Translations under genes and position numbers: made by a program
Shown: piece after piece, positions 17,608 through 26,170 of the stretch
How positions within the stretch are numbered: the stretch's first letter is position 1
How the letters are laid out: each line of letters begins with the position of its first letter
NCBI RefSeq assembly: GCF_016065055.1
Contig: NZ_CP065856.1
Span: forward strand, 3,719,836 to 3,783,835
Reading direction: 5' to 3'
DNA length: 64,000 bases
Source of the DNA: Halosimplex litoreum
GTDB lineage: Archaea; Halobacteriota; Halobacteria; Halobacteriales; Haloarculaceae
The notes under the pieces: generated by a model
What the model was told of the DNA's origin: nothing
What the model saw: the letters and a program-made list of their open reading frames with translations, nothing else
The model's database searches: none

Positions 17608-18486
17608 ATGTCCCAGCCACAGGCCGCCCTCTCGGTCGACTTCGAGCACTTCACCCACCTGCCGGCCTACCGCGGCGCGAGTGGAACGACCGACCGGCCG
17701 GCGGTGGGGCTCGGAGGCGTCACGGCCCTCCTCGACGCCCTCGACGAGGCGATCGGGGCGGCGACGTTCTTTACCGTGGGCGAGCTGGCCGACGAGCACC
17801 CGCGCGTGATCGAGCGCATCGCGGCGGCCGGTCACGAGGTCGCCTCGCACACTCACACCCACCGGCACCTCTCTGAACTCGACGAAGGTGAGCGCCGCGA
17901 CGAACTCGCGCGTTCGAGAGAGCGCCTCGAAGCCGTCACCGGCGAGTCGGTCACCGGCTTCCGCGCCCCCTCGTTCGACATGGGGCCGGACCACTTCGAG
18001 GCGCTGGCCGACGCGGGCTACGACTACGACTCCAGCGTCGTCGCCTGTCGGTCGATCCCGGGCTGGTACGGCGGCGAGTTCGACGCCGAGCGCCCGACGG
18101 CCGCGAGGGCGGTCGAACCGACGGCGCCGGACGGACTCGTCGAAGTTCCCGTCTCGGTGATGCCGCGCCTGCGCCTCCCGCTGACGGGCACCTGGATCCG
18201 GTTTTTCGGCGTCTCCTACACGATACTGGGGATGCGACTGCTCGCGCGCCGGGGGATCGCGCCGGTGCTGTACGTCCACCCCTGGGAACTCGTCGACCTC
18301 CCCGCCGTCGAGGGCGTGCCCAGTCGTGTATACGTCCGGACGGGCGCGTACATGCGGCGAGCGGTCCGGCGGATCCTCGCCGAACCGTTCGAGTTCGTCA
18401 CCGTTCGGGAACTGGCGGACGGGGCCGAGTCGCGTGCACGGACGACCAGTGACGGGACGCGGACAGTGCGGAGTGACCGAGCGTGA
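17608..18486 (+). CDS. polysaccharide deacetylase family protein
   Basis: The 292-aa protein has the NodB-type deacetylase motifs. Catalytic/metal Asp is in ALSVDFEHFTH. HTHTHRHLSEL gives the His-X3-His zinc pair, and GFRAPSFDMG is the conserved motif 3. A late YVHPWELVD supplies the C-terminal His. It probably removes acetyl groups from a GlcNAc-containing surface glycan or a lipid-linked sugar. There is no signal peptide, so it would act in the cytoplasm. The stop overlaps the GTG of the next gene (GTGA), which indicates translational coupling. Confidence 0.87.
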   Translation: MSQPQAALSVDFEHFTHLPAYRGASGTTDRPAVGLGGVTALLDALDEAIGAATFFTVGELADEHPRVIERIAAAGHEVASHTHTHRHLSELDEGERRDELARSRERLEAVTGESVTGFRAPSFDMGPDHFEALADAGYDYDSSVVACRSIPGWYGGEFDAERPTAARAVEPTAPDGLVEVPVSVMPRLRLPLTGTWIRFFGVSYTILGMRLLARRGIAPVLYVHPWELVDLPAVEGVPSRVYVRTGAYMRRAVRRILAEPFEFVTVRELADGAESRARTTSDGTRTVRSDRA

Positions 18487-19547
18487 GCGATGGCGAGGGC
18501 GACCTGGACGGCGGGTCCTGGCGCCGCCGCGGGCTCTCGCTCGTCCAGTGGACCCTCGCGGTCGGCGCCTTCTGGTACGTCGCCAACGGCGTTGACTGGT
18601 CGACGACGCGCGCCGAACTGGTGACGCTCGACGCCGCCGTGATCGCGGGCGTCCTCGCGATTACCGCCGCCGAGTTCGGCTCGCGCTTCGCGATGTGGTA
18701 CGCGCTGTTGAACGGGCTCGCGCCGACGGGCCTGCGGACGACCGCCAGCGTCGATCTGGTAATCAAGTTCGTCAACCACGTCGTCCCATCCAAGGCGTCG
18801 GGCCACTCCGTCGCGCCGCTGGTCGTCCGCCACTACACCGAGGCCGACTGGGCGGAGGCGGTGAGCGTCTCGGGCCTCAACACAGGCCTCTACGCCGCCC
18901 TCTACGGACTCGTGGCGCTGGCAGGGCTCGGCCTCTTCGCCCCCAGACTCGGCGACGGGTGGCTCCTCGTCATCCTCCTGTCGACGGGTGTCTACCTCGT
19001 CGCGGGTGCGCTCGTCCTGCTGGCCGGCCGTCGGATGGACGCCGCCGGCCGTCTGGCGAGTCACCTCGGGGGTCTCCTGCGTCGGGTTCCCCGCGTAGGT
19101 GCCCGACTCGCCGGTGTCGCTGGCGCGCTCCCGTCGTTCACTGCCGATTCTGCGGGCGTGTTCCGCCGACTCTCCGCGACGCCGTCGGTCGTCGGCACGT
19201 ACGCGCTGGGCTGGGCGGGGACGCTGCTGGTCTTCCCCGGACTCCGGGTGTGGCTGTTGCTCACCGCCCTCGGCGGCGAGTTCTCGCCGGCCGCGCTCCT
19301 GCCGGTCGTGCTCGTCACGGCTTACAGCGTGACCGTCCTGCCGCTGACCCCTGGCGGCGTCGGCGTCGCGGAGGCCTCGGCGACTGCCGTCCTCGTCGCC
19401 CTCGGCGTCGCCCCCGAGCTCGCACCGATCGTCGTCCTGCTCGATCGGACCTTCGGCGTCTACCTCCCCGCCGTACTGGGCTGGCTCCCGGCGGCGAGCC
19501 TCGATTTCGGGGACCTGTTCGCCCGTAGCGACGGGGACAGCGAGTAG
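18483..19547 (+). CDS. lysylphosphatidylglycerol synthase TM / UPF0104 family membrane protein
   Basis: This 354-aa protein has about eight membrane helices. It carries the conserved FVNHVVPSKASGHSVAPLVVRHY block near the start and the C-terminal LPLTPGGVGVAEASATAVLVALG signature of the UPF0104/LPG-synthase membrane domain. In Haloferax AglD a related membrane domain is fused to a GT2 domain. Here the GT2 is encoded separately by the neighbouring minus-strand gene. It may help a glycosyltransferase use a lipid-linked donor; this is inference. The GTG start overlaps the previous stop. Confidence 0.85.
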   Translation: MSDGEGDLDGGSWRRRGLSLVQWTLAVGAFWYVANGVDWSTTRAELVTLDAAVIAGVLAITAAEFGSRFAMWYALLNGLAPTGLRTTASVDLVIKFVNHVVPSKASGHSVAPLVVRHYTEADWAEAVSVSGLNTGLYAALYGLVALAGLGLFAPRLGDGWLLVILLSTGVYLVAGALVLLAGRRMDAAGRLASHLGGLLRRVPRVGARLAGVAGALPSFTADSAGVFRRLSATPSVVGTYALGWAGTLLVFPGLRVWLLLTALGGEFSPAALLPVVLVTAYSVTVLPLTPGGVGVAEASATAVLVALGVAPELAPIVVLLDRTFGVYLPAVLGWLPAASLDFGDLFARSDGDSE

Positions 19548-19622
19548 CGAGCACCGGCTCGTCCGGGTACCGCGGTCGACCCCGGAGACCGCCCTATACA
19601 GCGCCTACCGTTCGCACGAACG

Positions 19623-19632
19623 AAATGTATTT
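19623..19632 (+). promoter_or_regulatory. TATA-like box, AlkP/phosphodiesterase gene
   Basis: AAATGTATTT is centred ~29 nt before the ATG at 19658. This supports that ATG over the in-frame ATG at 19625, which lies inside the box. Confidence 0.55.
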
Positions 19633-19657
19633 CCGCCCGCCTCGCGGGATTCCGACA

Positions 19658-21205
19658 ATGACGCGGACCTTCGCCGTCGGGCTCGACGGCGCCAGCTGGC
19701 TGCTCACCGAGCCCTGGATCGAAGAGGGCGTCCTTCCCAACCTCGCCGCCCTCCGCGAGTCGGGCACGTATGCCACCAGCCGCAGCTGCCTCCCGCCGGT
19801 CACCTACCCCAACTGGAAGTGCTACGCCTCGGGGAAAAATCCAGGCAAGCACAGCGTCTACTGGTGGGAGCGAATCGACCTGGCGGACGAGCGCATCGAC
19901 ATCATGAGCGGGAGCGACTACGAGACCGCCGAGCTGTGGGACTACCTCGACGCCGAGGACCAGCGGGCGGCCGTCGTCAACATGCCGTCGATGTACCCGC
20001 CCCGCGAGATCGGCGGCTACGTCGTCTCGGGCGGCCCGGACGCCGTCGAGGGCGAGTACCGCTCGCTCGACACCGGCTACACCTACCCGCCCGAGTTCGA
20101 GGAGACACTCGCCGAGCGCTACGACTACCAGGTCCATCCCGACCCGTTGCTGTCCTCGAACGACGAGCGCGGCGCCGAAGTCGACGAGATCCTGCGACTG
20201 TTCGAGCTCCGATTGCAGGTCGCGAAGGACCTCTTTCTGGAGGAGGACCTGGCGTTCACCCACGTCACCCTCTTTTACCTGAACGTCCTCCACCACTTCT
20301 TCTGGGACGAGGAGCCGACCAGGCGGGCGTGGCAACTGGTCGACGAGTGGCTCGGCGAACTCGCGGCGCTGGAGGACACCAACCTCGTGGTCATGTCCGA
20401 CCACGGCGCCGCGGCGACGACGACGGAGTTCTACGTCAACGAGTGGCTCGCCGAGAACGGCTATCTCACCCGTGCCGGCGGCGTCGAGGACTACTTCCAG
20501 CGCGTGGGGCTGACCCGCGAGAACGCGCTCGCTGTCGCCAAGCGGTTCGGCCTCGTCGACGTCCTCGCCGAAACGGTCCCCGAGAGCGTCCAGCAACTCG
20601 TCCCCCAGAGCGCCGGCGCCAAGCGCGAACGCAAGATGGAGCTGATCGTCCCCGAGCAGACGAAGGCACTCGCCAGCGGCCAGGGACCGGTCTACGTCAA
20701 CCCGCGCTTCGACGTGGAGTCCGTGCGCGAGGAGCTCATCGCCGACCTCGAAGCGGTCACGGACGAGAACGGCGAGGCGCTGTTCACCGGCGTCTACCGG
20801 GCCGAAGAGGTGTACGACGGCCCCTACGTCGACATCGGTCCGGACGTGGTCGTCGACCAGCGGCCGGGCGTCCACGTCAACGACGGGATGGGCGGCGACG
20901 CCGTCCAGACCGAGCCCGACCGCTGGGCCGCCGAGAACACGCCGACGGGCATCTTCGTCGCCGACGGGCCGGACTTCCGAAATCGCGGCGAGATCCCCGA
21001 GATCGACATCCGCGACATCGCGCCGACGATTCTCGCCGCTCATGGCGTCGACATCCCGAGCGATATGGACGGGGAGGTGCTCGATATCTTCGCCGACGAC
21101 CCCGACGTGGGCACGCAGGAGCCGATCGACCACGAAGACGCCCGCGCGGGCGGGCCGTCCGACGAGGTGGCCGACCGGCTGACCGAACTCGGCTATATGG
21201 AGTGA
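19658..21205 (+). CDS. type I phosphodiesterase/nucleotide pyrophosphatase-like AlkP protein
   Basis: The 515-aa protein belongs to the phosphodiesterase branch of the AlkP superfamily. Asp10 is in TFAVGLDGASW, and the nucleophile Thr lies in PPVTYPNWKCYASGKNPGKHS. HVTLFYLNVLHHFFWD, NLVVMSDHGAAATT and the C-terminal GPYVDIGPDVVVDQRPGVHV block complete the metal site. It has no signal peptide and ends DRLTELGYME, the C-terminal motif shared with the other four AlkP-fold genes. It could hydrolyse or transfer a phosphodiester-linked group in surface glycolipids. It lies in a five-gene same-strand run. Confidence 0.86.
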   Translation: MTRTFAVGLDGASWLLTEPWIEEGVLPNLAALRESGTYATSRSCLPPVTYPNWKCYASGKNPGKHSVYWWERIDLADERIDIMSGSDYETAELWDYLDAEDQRAAVVNMPSMYPPREIGGYVVSGGPDAVEGEYRSLDTGYTYPPEFEETLAERYDYQVHPDPLLSSNDERGAEVDEILRLFELRLQVAKDLFLEEDLAFTHVTLFYLNVLHHFFWDEEPTRRAWQLVDEWLGELAALEDTNLVVMSDHGAAATTTEFYVNEWLAENGYLTRAGGVEDYFQRVGLTRENALAVAKRFGLVDVLAETVPESVQQLVPQSAGAKRERKMELIVPEQTKALASGQGPVYVNPRFDVESVREELIADLEAVTDENGEALFTGVYRAEEVYDGPYVDIGPDVVVDQRPGVHVNDGMGGDAVQTEPDRWAAENTPTGIFVADGPDFRNRGEIPEIDIRDIAPTILAAHGVDIPSDMDGEVLDIFADDPDVGTQEPIDHEDARAGGPSDEVADRLTELGYME

Positions 21206-21284
21206 GTTCGCCGCGGGCTTTGACTGGCCCGGCGCTTCCGGCGGCCGGCGAAATGTTTTGAGACCGCACTGAGAACACGACCGC

Positions 21285-22625
21285 GTGAAGCTCTTCGAGT
21301 ACGTCCGTCGGGGAGCCTGGCCCGAGGTGGTCGGCTACGGGCTGTTCGTGACTCTGCTGGCCGCGGGCTACTACTACAACATCACGTTCGTCCAGCTGGG
21401 CCTCATCGACCTGGGGACGCGACTCGTGGGGCTCCCCGCCACGACGGTCTCGGCGTGGATGGGCGCGCTCGCGCTGGTCACGTTCGCCGCCGCGGTGGGA
21501 TTCGGTATCCTGATGGACCGACGGGGCTGGTCGAGGGAGCTGCGGACGAAGCTCCGCGCGCTGTTCGCCGTCCTCTGCGTGCAGTTCGTGCTGACGATGG
21601 CGGCGCCGCACGTCCGCGACCCGGCGGCGTTCGGCGCGTGGATCGTCGCCGCGTCCGTTTCGATGGGCGTCGGCTTCCCGGTGACGTTCTCGCTGACGAT
21701 CGATTTCGTCCCCGTCCGCGACCGGGGGTACGTCGCCGCCGCCGCGACCGCGGTTGCCTACTTCGCCGGCAACGTCTACCCGCTGGAGTGGTCGATCGGC
21801 GCGTTCAGCCGCGTTATGGCGGTCGCGATGGTTCCCGGTCTGGTCGTCCTCGGCGCCCTCGCCCTCCGCGACCTCGGCTTCGTCGACGCCGTCGCGGACA
21901 ATCACCGCGAGTTCGGCGTCGGCCGCTTCTGCCGACCGGACACAGTCCAACTCCGCAGCTTCGCCTTCCTCGGGCCGCTCGCGCTGATGTTCGGCGTCTT
22001 CTTCGTCGACAGCCTGGGCTTCCTTCGGATCGTCGAGACGCCCGCGCTCGTGCGCTCGGCCTGGCAGTCACCCGACTTCTCGGTCCACCTGCTCATCGGC
22101 GCCGTCCACGTCGTCGGCGCGGTCGCCGCGGGCGTCCTCTACACGAACTTCGACCGGAACTGGCTGTTCGCGTGGGTGTTCGGGCTGTTCGCGCTGACGC
22201 ACCTGCTGTACACGTTCGACCTGCGACTCGCGTCCGCCGTCCCGGGACTGGCTGGCGGCGCGCCGCCGCTGGTGAACCCGATCTTTTACGCATTGACGGT
22301 CAGCTTCTACACGACGCTCAACTTCGCGCTGTGGCCCGACCTCTCGACGCCGGCGACGATCGGCACCCACTCGGCGGTCGGCGTCGGCTTCGCCGGCTTC
22401 CTCTCCACGTTCCTCAGCACCGCCGTCGCGCTGTACTTCGAGCACGCCGAGGTCACGCTGATCTCGCATCTCTCGCTCGTGAACGCGCTCGCGCTCCTGT
22501 TGTTCGTGGCGCTCGGGCTCTCGCTGTACGGGCGAGCAGTGTACCGACACGCGCGGGCCGGACCGGTGACGACCGGTCGGGCGGAGCGGGGCGCGCACGA
22601 CGACGCGCCCGGAGGTGAGCCGTGA
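21285..22625 (+). CDS. MFS-like multi-pass membrane transporter
   Basis: This 446-aa protein has about 12 hydrophobic helices. A LMDRRGWSRELRTKLRAL loop between helices 2 and 3 resembles the major facilitator superfamily signature. The order of helices and the long central loop fit an MFS protein, but I do not recognise the substrate class. The GTG start at 21285 follows an AAATGTTTTG TATA-like box (21251-21260). Its stop overlaps the next gene's GTG, so the two are coupled. Context suggests export of a glycan, lipid or precursor. Confidence 0.7.
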   Translation: MKLFEYVRRGAWPEVVGYGLFVTLLAAGYYYNITFVQLGLIDLGTRLVGLPATTVSAWMGALALVTFAAAVGFGILMDRRGWSRELRTKLRALFAVLCVQFVLTMAAPHVRDPAAFGAWIVAASVSMGVGFPVTFSLTIDFVPVRDRGYVAAAATAVAYFAGNVYPLEWSIGAFSRVMAVAMVPGLVVLGALALRDLGFVDAVADNHREFGVGRFCRPDTVQLRSFAFLGPLALMFGVFFVDSLGFLRIVETPALVRSAWQSPDFSVHLLIGAVHVVGAVAAGVLYTNFDRNWLFAWVFGLFALTHLLYTFDLRLASAVPGLAGGAPPLVNPIFYALTVSFYTTLNFALWPDLSTPATIGTHSAVGVGFAGFLSTFLSTAVALYFEHAEVTLISHLSLVNALALLLFVALGLSLYGRAVYRHARAGPVTTGRAERGAHDDAPGGEP

Positions 22626-23488
22626 ATCCGATCGAACTCGCGCTCTCGCTCGTGCTCGCCGTCCTGCTGATCGGGGCGTTCGGCGGCGAGCCGGCGACGC
22701 TACAGGTGGTCGCCGACGGGAGCCACGAGTTCGAGTCGGCGCCCGACGCGCTCGTGGTGGCGGGCGGGACGGCTACCGTCCCCGCGAACGAAAGCGTCGA
22801 CGGGTCGGTGTACGCCGTCGGCGGGAGTCTCGCCGTGGACGGCACCGTGGAGGGCGACGTGGTCCAGGTCGGCGCCAACGTCTCGGTGGGGAGCGGCGGC
22901 GCCGTAGTCGGCACGCTCCGAGTGCTCGCAGGCGACCCGACGGTCGCCGACGGCGCGAGCGTGGAGCGGGTCGAACGACTGGAGCCGACGGCGACCGACC
23001 GCTCGCCGGTCACCGCCCTGACGGTGCGACTCGTCCAGTGGCTCTTCGTCGCGGCGCTGGCCGCCGGGTTCGCCCGTCGCCGGCCGGACCTCCTCGACAA
23101 CGTGGCCGCGGCGGCGACCGACCACCCCATCGTCAGCGGCGTCGTCGGCGCGCTCACCGGCGCGACCGCCCTCGCGCTCGTCGTCTTCATGGCGTTGACG
23201 CTCGTGTTGATCCCCGTGAGCCTCCTCGGTGTCCTCGCCGGAATCGTCTGCGTCGCCTACGCCTACGCGGTGTTCGGCTACCTGCTCGGCCGCCGGCTCC
23301 CCGTCGACCGGCCGGACCTGGCCGCGGCCGCCGGGAGCGTCCTCTTCGTGGCCGCGCTCGACCTGCTCGGCCGTGTCCCTCTGCTTGGAGGGACGCTCCA
23401 GCTCGCCCTCACGGCCGTCGGCGTCGGGGCGGTTCTGGTCTCCTATCTGGGATTCAGCCGCTTCGAACCCGTCGAACTGCCGGCGTAG
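22622..23488 (+). CDS. membrane protein with bactofilin-like repeat domain
   Basis: The 288-aa protein has an N-terminal membrane segment or signal (LALSLVLAVLLIGAFGG). A beta-helical polymer-forming segment follows, with short repeats such as DGSVYAVGGSLAVDGTVEGDVVQVGANVSV (split across residues 65-95), and then three to four C-terminal helices. Bacterial bactofilins self-assemble near the envelope. The archaeal role is unknown. Asn-X-Ser sites in the repeat domain fit an exterior, glycosylated location. The GTGA overlap with the preceding transporter implies joint function. Confidence 0.75.
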   Translation: MNPIELALSLVLAVLLIGAFGGEPATLQVVADGSHEFESAPDALVVAGGTATVPANESVDGSVYAVGGSLAVDGTVEGDVVQVGANVSVGSGGAVVGTLRVLAGDPTVADGASVERVERLEPTATDRSPVTALTVRLVQWLFVAALAAGFARRRPDLLDNVAAAATDHPIVSGVVGALTGATALALVVFMALTLVLIPVSLLGVLAGIVCVAYAYAVFGYLLGRRLPVDRPDLAAAAGSVLFVAALDLLGRVPLLGGTLQLALTAVGVGAVLVSYLGFSRFEPVELPA

Positions 23489-23547
23489 GGGAGTGATCCG
23501 CGCGATCCCTGGAGTAATGGGCAACCAGTCCGTAGTTTCCGATACCG

Positions 23548-24330
23548 ATGTCCCTCCGGTCGCTGCTCGACTTGCCGGTCGAGATGGGCTGGCGCCACGT
23601 CCTGTTCGCCAACTGGCCGGTCGACCCCGCGGTCGTCCAGGCCCATCTCCCGGAGTCGCTGACCGTCGACACCCACGACGGGCAGGCCTGGCTCTCGGTC
23701 GTCCCGTTCACCAACGTCGGGGTCCGTCCGCACGGCGTTCCGGAGTGGACCGGCTTCCGACTCCCGGAGCTGAACCTGCGGACCTACGTCAGCCACGAGG
23801 GCGAACGCGAGCGAGCGGACGGCCGTGGCGGGTCGGGCGACGACACCGGCCCGACCGACGACGGCCCCGCCGCCGACCGCGGTGTCTACTTCTTCAGCCT
23901 CGACGCCGACGGGATCCTGGGGGTGACCGGTGCGCGCGTCTTCCACCACCTGCCGTACTACTTCGCGAGCATCTCGATGACGGACGACGGCTCGCGGGTC
24001 GCCTTCGAGAGCGAGCGCTGGCACCCCGGCGCCCGCCCCTGTGACTTCGACGCCCGTTACGGCCCAGCAGGCGACCAGTTCAGGTTCGAACCGGGGTCGC
24101 TCGACGAATTCCTCACCGAGCGCTACCGCTACTACACCGAGACGCCGGGCGGTGAGTTGCGCTACGCACAGATCCGTCACCGGCCGTGGCCGCTCTACGA
24201 GGCCGACGTCGATATCGATGACAACGAGGTCTTCGAGACCAACGGTTTCGCGATGCCCGAGAGCGACCCGGTCTTTCGCTACAGCCCCGGCGTCGACGTG
24301 ACCGCGTCGGGGAGCCGACGGCCGGAGTAG
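23548..24330 (+). CDS. DUF2071 (YqjF-like) protein
   Basis: This 260-aa protein fits the DUF2071/YqjF family. GWRHVLFANWPVDPAVVQAHLPESLTVDTHDGQAWLSVVPF sits near the start (residues 14-54), with VYFFSLDADGILGVTGAR and FRYSPGVDV later. An acidic/Gly-rich insertion around residues 88-110 is specific to this protein. The family folds like acetoacetate decarboxylase. Its biochemical role is not established. It has no membrane segment. It follows the membrane-protein run by 59 nt, so it may be in the same transcript. Confidence 0.83.
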   Translation: MSLRSLLDLPVEMGWRHVLFANWPVDPAVVQAHLPESLTVDTHDGQAWLSVVPFTNVGVRPHGVPEWTGFRLPELNLRTYVSHEGERERADGRGGSGDDTGPTDDGPAADRGVYFFSLDADGILGVTGARVFHHLPYYFASISMTDDGSRVAFESERWHPGARPCDFDARYGPAGDQFRFEPGSLDEFLTERYRYYTETPGGELRYAQIRHRPWPLYEADVDIDDNEVFETNGFAMPESDPVFRYSPGVDVTASGSRRPE

Positions 24331-24638
24331 CCGGCCCAGCGAAGCCCGGGTTTCGCTCGGATCCGTCGCCCATTCGCCCGTCGTGCCCGGAGTGTCGGGC
24401 GATATGACGTCGGAGATGACCGCCTACGTCGCCGACGAGTACGGCGACCCGGACGTGTTCACCGAGTGGACCGTCGAGGATCCTGCGGGTGCAGGGGGGG
24501 CCGGGTCGCCCCTCGACCCGCGAAACGGGACCGTCGTCCGGCCGTAGCGCCTTCGGAGCCGTCGGACGGACCGGATCGCCACGACGAGCCGTGAACGAAC
24601 ACAAAACACTTGTCGCGGTAGGCGGTCTCTCGGCAGTG
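24331..24638. other. mostly non-coding spacer
   Basis: Apart from the possible oxidoreductase remnant (24404-24547) and the promoter-like A-rich stretch near 24600, nothing was recognised here. Confidence 0.4.
24404..24547 (+). pseudogene. probable remnant of a zinc/quinone oxidoreductase N-terminus
   Basis: A 47-codon open frame starts MTSEMTAYVADEYGDPDVFTEWTVEDP. The DEYGDPDV..VEDP pattern is the usual N-terminus of MDR-family quinone/NADPH oxidoreductases (about 320-340 aa). The match stops after ~25 residues, and the frame then runs into a Gly-rich unrelated stretch and a TAG. No catalytic or Rossmann part follows. It is best read as a truncated remnant. It could also be a chance similarity or a translated microprotein. 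Confidence 0.42.
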
Positions 24639-24869
24639 ATGCCCTCCACGATACCGTCCACAGTACCGTTACAGTCCGCCGAGCTAGGTCTCGTTCTCCT
24701 GTTCGGGCTGGTGCTGTTCGCCGTCGGAATCGCGCTGATATTCTGGACGTACAACGACGCCCAGAAGAACAGCAGCCACCCCGCGTTCCTCTGGGCAATC
24801 GTGGTCTTTTTCGCCCCGTTCCTGGGACTGGTGCTGTACTTCCTGCTCGGTCGCGACCGGAAGTACTGA
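24639..24869 (+). CDS. small two-helix membrane protein, PLD-nuclease N-terminal-like
   Basis: The 76-aa protein has two hydrophobic helices (LGLVLLFGLVLFAVGIALIF and FLWAIVVFFAPFLGLVLYFL) joined by WTYNDAQKNSSHPA, and ends LLGRDRKY. This matches the small PLDc_N-type membrane domain found alone in many archaea. The ATG at 24639 is chosen because the upstream in-frame stretch is low-complexity and Arg-rich. An A-rich element (24599-24609) about 30 nt upstream could serve as the promoter. Confidence 0.78.
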   Translation: MPSTIPSTVPLQSAELGLVLLFGLVLFAVGIALIFWTYNDAQKNSSHPAFLWAIVVFFAPFLGLVLYFLLGRDRKY

Positions 24870-24921
24870 GCCGGCGGCCCGGTATCGGCCCGGTAGCCAC
24901 CCGGTCGGCCGCTCCCCGTCG

Positions 24922-26073
24922 CTACCGGCGACGACGCCGGACGACCCGCTGTAGAATATCTCGATACCGTTCCTGGGAAGCCTCGAAACTGTATTCGTCC
25001 TCGATCAGTTCGCGCCCGTTGCGGCTGATCGCGGGCAGGTCCTCGCGCTCCAGAACCGCCAGCAGTTCCCGGCGGATGTCCGCGGGGTCGGTGCTGTCCA
25101 TCAGGAAGCCGGTCTCCCCGTCGCGGACCACGTCCGGGACGCCCGAGACGGGCGTCGCGTAGACGGGCGTCCCGCAAGCGAGCGCTTCGAGGATCGTCGT
25201 CGGCAGCCCCTCCGTCGGCTCGGAGGGGAGGACGACCAGTCGCAACCGGTCGAGTTCGGCGGGCACGTCGTCGTGGTCGACCCACCCGCGCATCTCGACC
25301 TGGCCGGCCTCGATCTCCGCGGCGAGTTCCGTCTCCAGCCACTCCCGTAAGTCGCCGTCGCCGACGAAGGTGAAGGTCACGTCGTCGGGCAGCTCCTTCG
25401 CCGCGGCGGCGAGTTCGCGGACGTTCTTCTCCTCGTCGAGGCGACCGAGGAAACCGACACGACGGCCCCGCTCTTCCAGGGGCGTCCGCACGCGGAAGTC
25501 GTCCGTCCGGACGTAGCGCGCGCCGGTGGGGTACACGTCCGTGTCGTCGGGGTCGAGATCGAGTTGCTCGGCCATCGACGGCGTGTAGGTCACGACCCCG
25601 TGGGCTGCCGCGAAACCCGCGCGTTCGAGCGCGCTGACGAGCCCCGCCAGCGTCCGCGCGACCGGCGAGGGAAGCGACTCCTCCCAGGCGATGCGCAGGG
25701 TCAGCGGCACGTCGCCGCGCGGTTCAACGAGGACCGTCTTCCCGATAGCGCGGGCGAACAGGATGGGGAGCAGGTACGAAGTCGCACCGTAGAAGAGGAC
25801 GACCGCCTCCTCGCGACCGGCGACCACCTGGCACATCCGGAGCTGGTTCAGGAGGAAGCGGACGGCGGCCACGGCGATGGAGTCGCCGGCCCCCTTCCGG
25901 GTGAGTTCGACCAGCTCGTGTCGGTCGCGGATCTCCGAGTCGGCGGGCAGATCCAGGGTGACCAGCGCGACGCCGGTCACCGCCGAGAGGATGTCGAGCA
26001 GGCTCCGCGTCGCGTTCTCGCCGGCCGCCGCCAGCGGGTGGGTGACGACGCACACGTCGGGGAGGTCCGCCAT
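24922..26073 (-). CDS. family 4 (GT-B) glycosyltransferase
   Basis: The 383-aa protein has an N-terminal acceptor domain (VCVVTHPLAAAGENATRSLLDIL). Its C-terminal GT-B donor domain shows RRVGFLGRLDEEKNVRELAAAAKELP, TFVGDGDLREWLE and the E-X7-E motif region EPTEGLPTTILEALACGTPVYATPVSG. Members transfer sugars from nucleotide donors. It has no signal peptide. A TATA-like CGTTAAGC (about 26098-26105) lies ~29 nt before the ATG. It sits immediately after aglG on the same strand, consistent with a role in the N-glycan or another surface glycan. Confidence 0.9.
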   Translation of the reverse strand: MADLPDVCVVTHPLAAAGENATRSLLDILSAVTGVALVTLDLPADSEIRDRHELVELTRKGAGDSIAVAAVRFLLNQLRMCQVVAGREEAVVLFYGATSYLLPILFARAIGKTVLVEPRGDVPLTLRIAWEESLPSPVARTLAGLVSALERAGFAAAHGVVTYTPSMAEQLDLDPDDTDVYPTGARYVRTDDFRVRTPLEERGRRVGFLGRLDEEKNVRELAAAAKELPDDVTFTFVGDGDLREWLETELAAEIEAGQVEMRGWVDHDDVPAELDRLRLVVLPSEPTEGLPTTILEALACGTPVYATPVSGVPDVVRDGETGFLMDSTDPADIRRELLAVLEREDLPAISRNGRELIEDEYSFEASQERYRDILQRVVRRRRR

Positions 26074-26170
26074 TACCGATGGGGTGGCTCCGGCAGTCGC
26101 TTAACGCTGGTCATCCCGAGTCGGACGGTCTCCGGTCGTACGGTCCGCTCGCGTACGTCCTCACCGCCGG

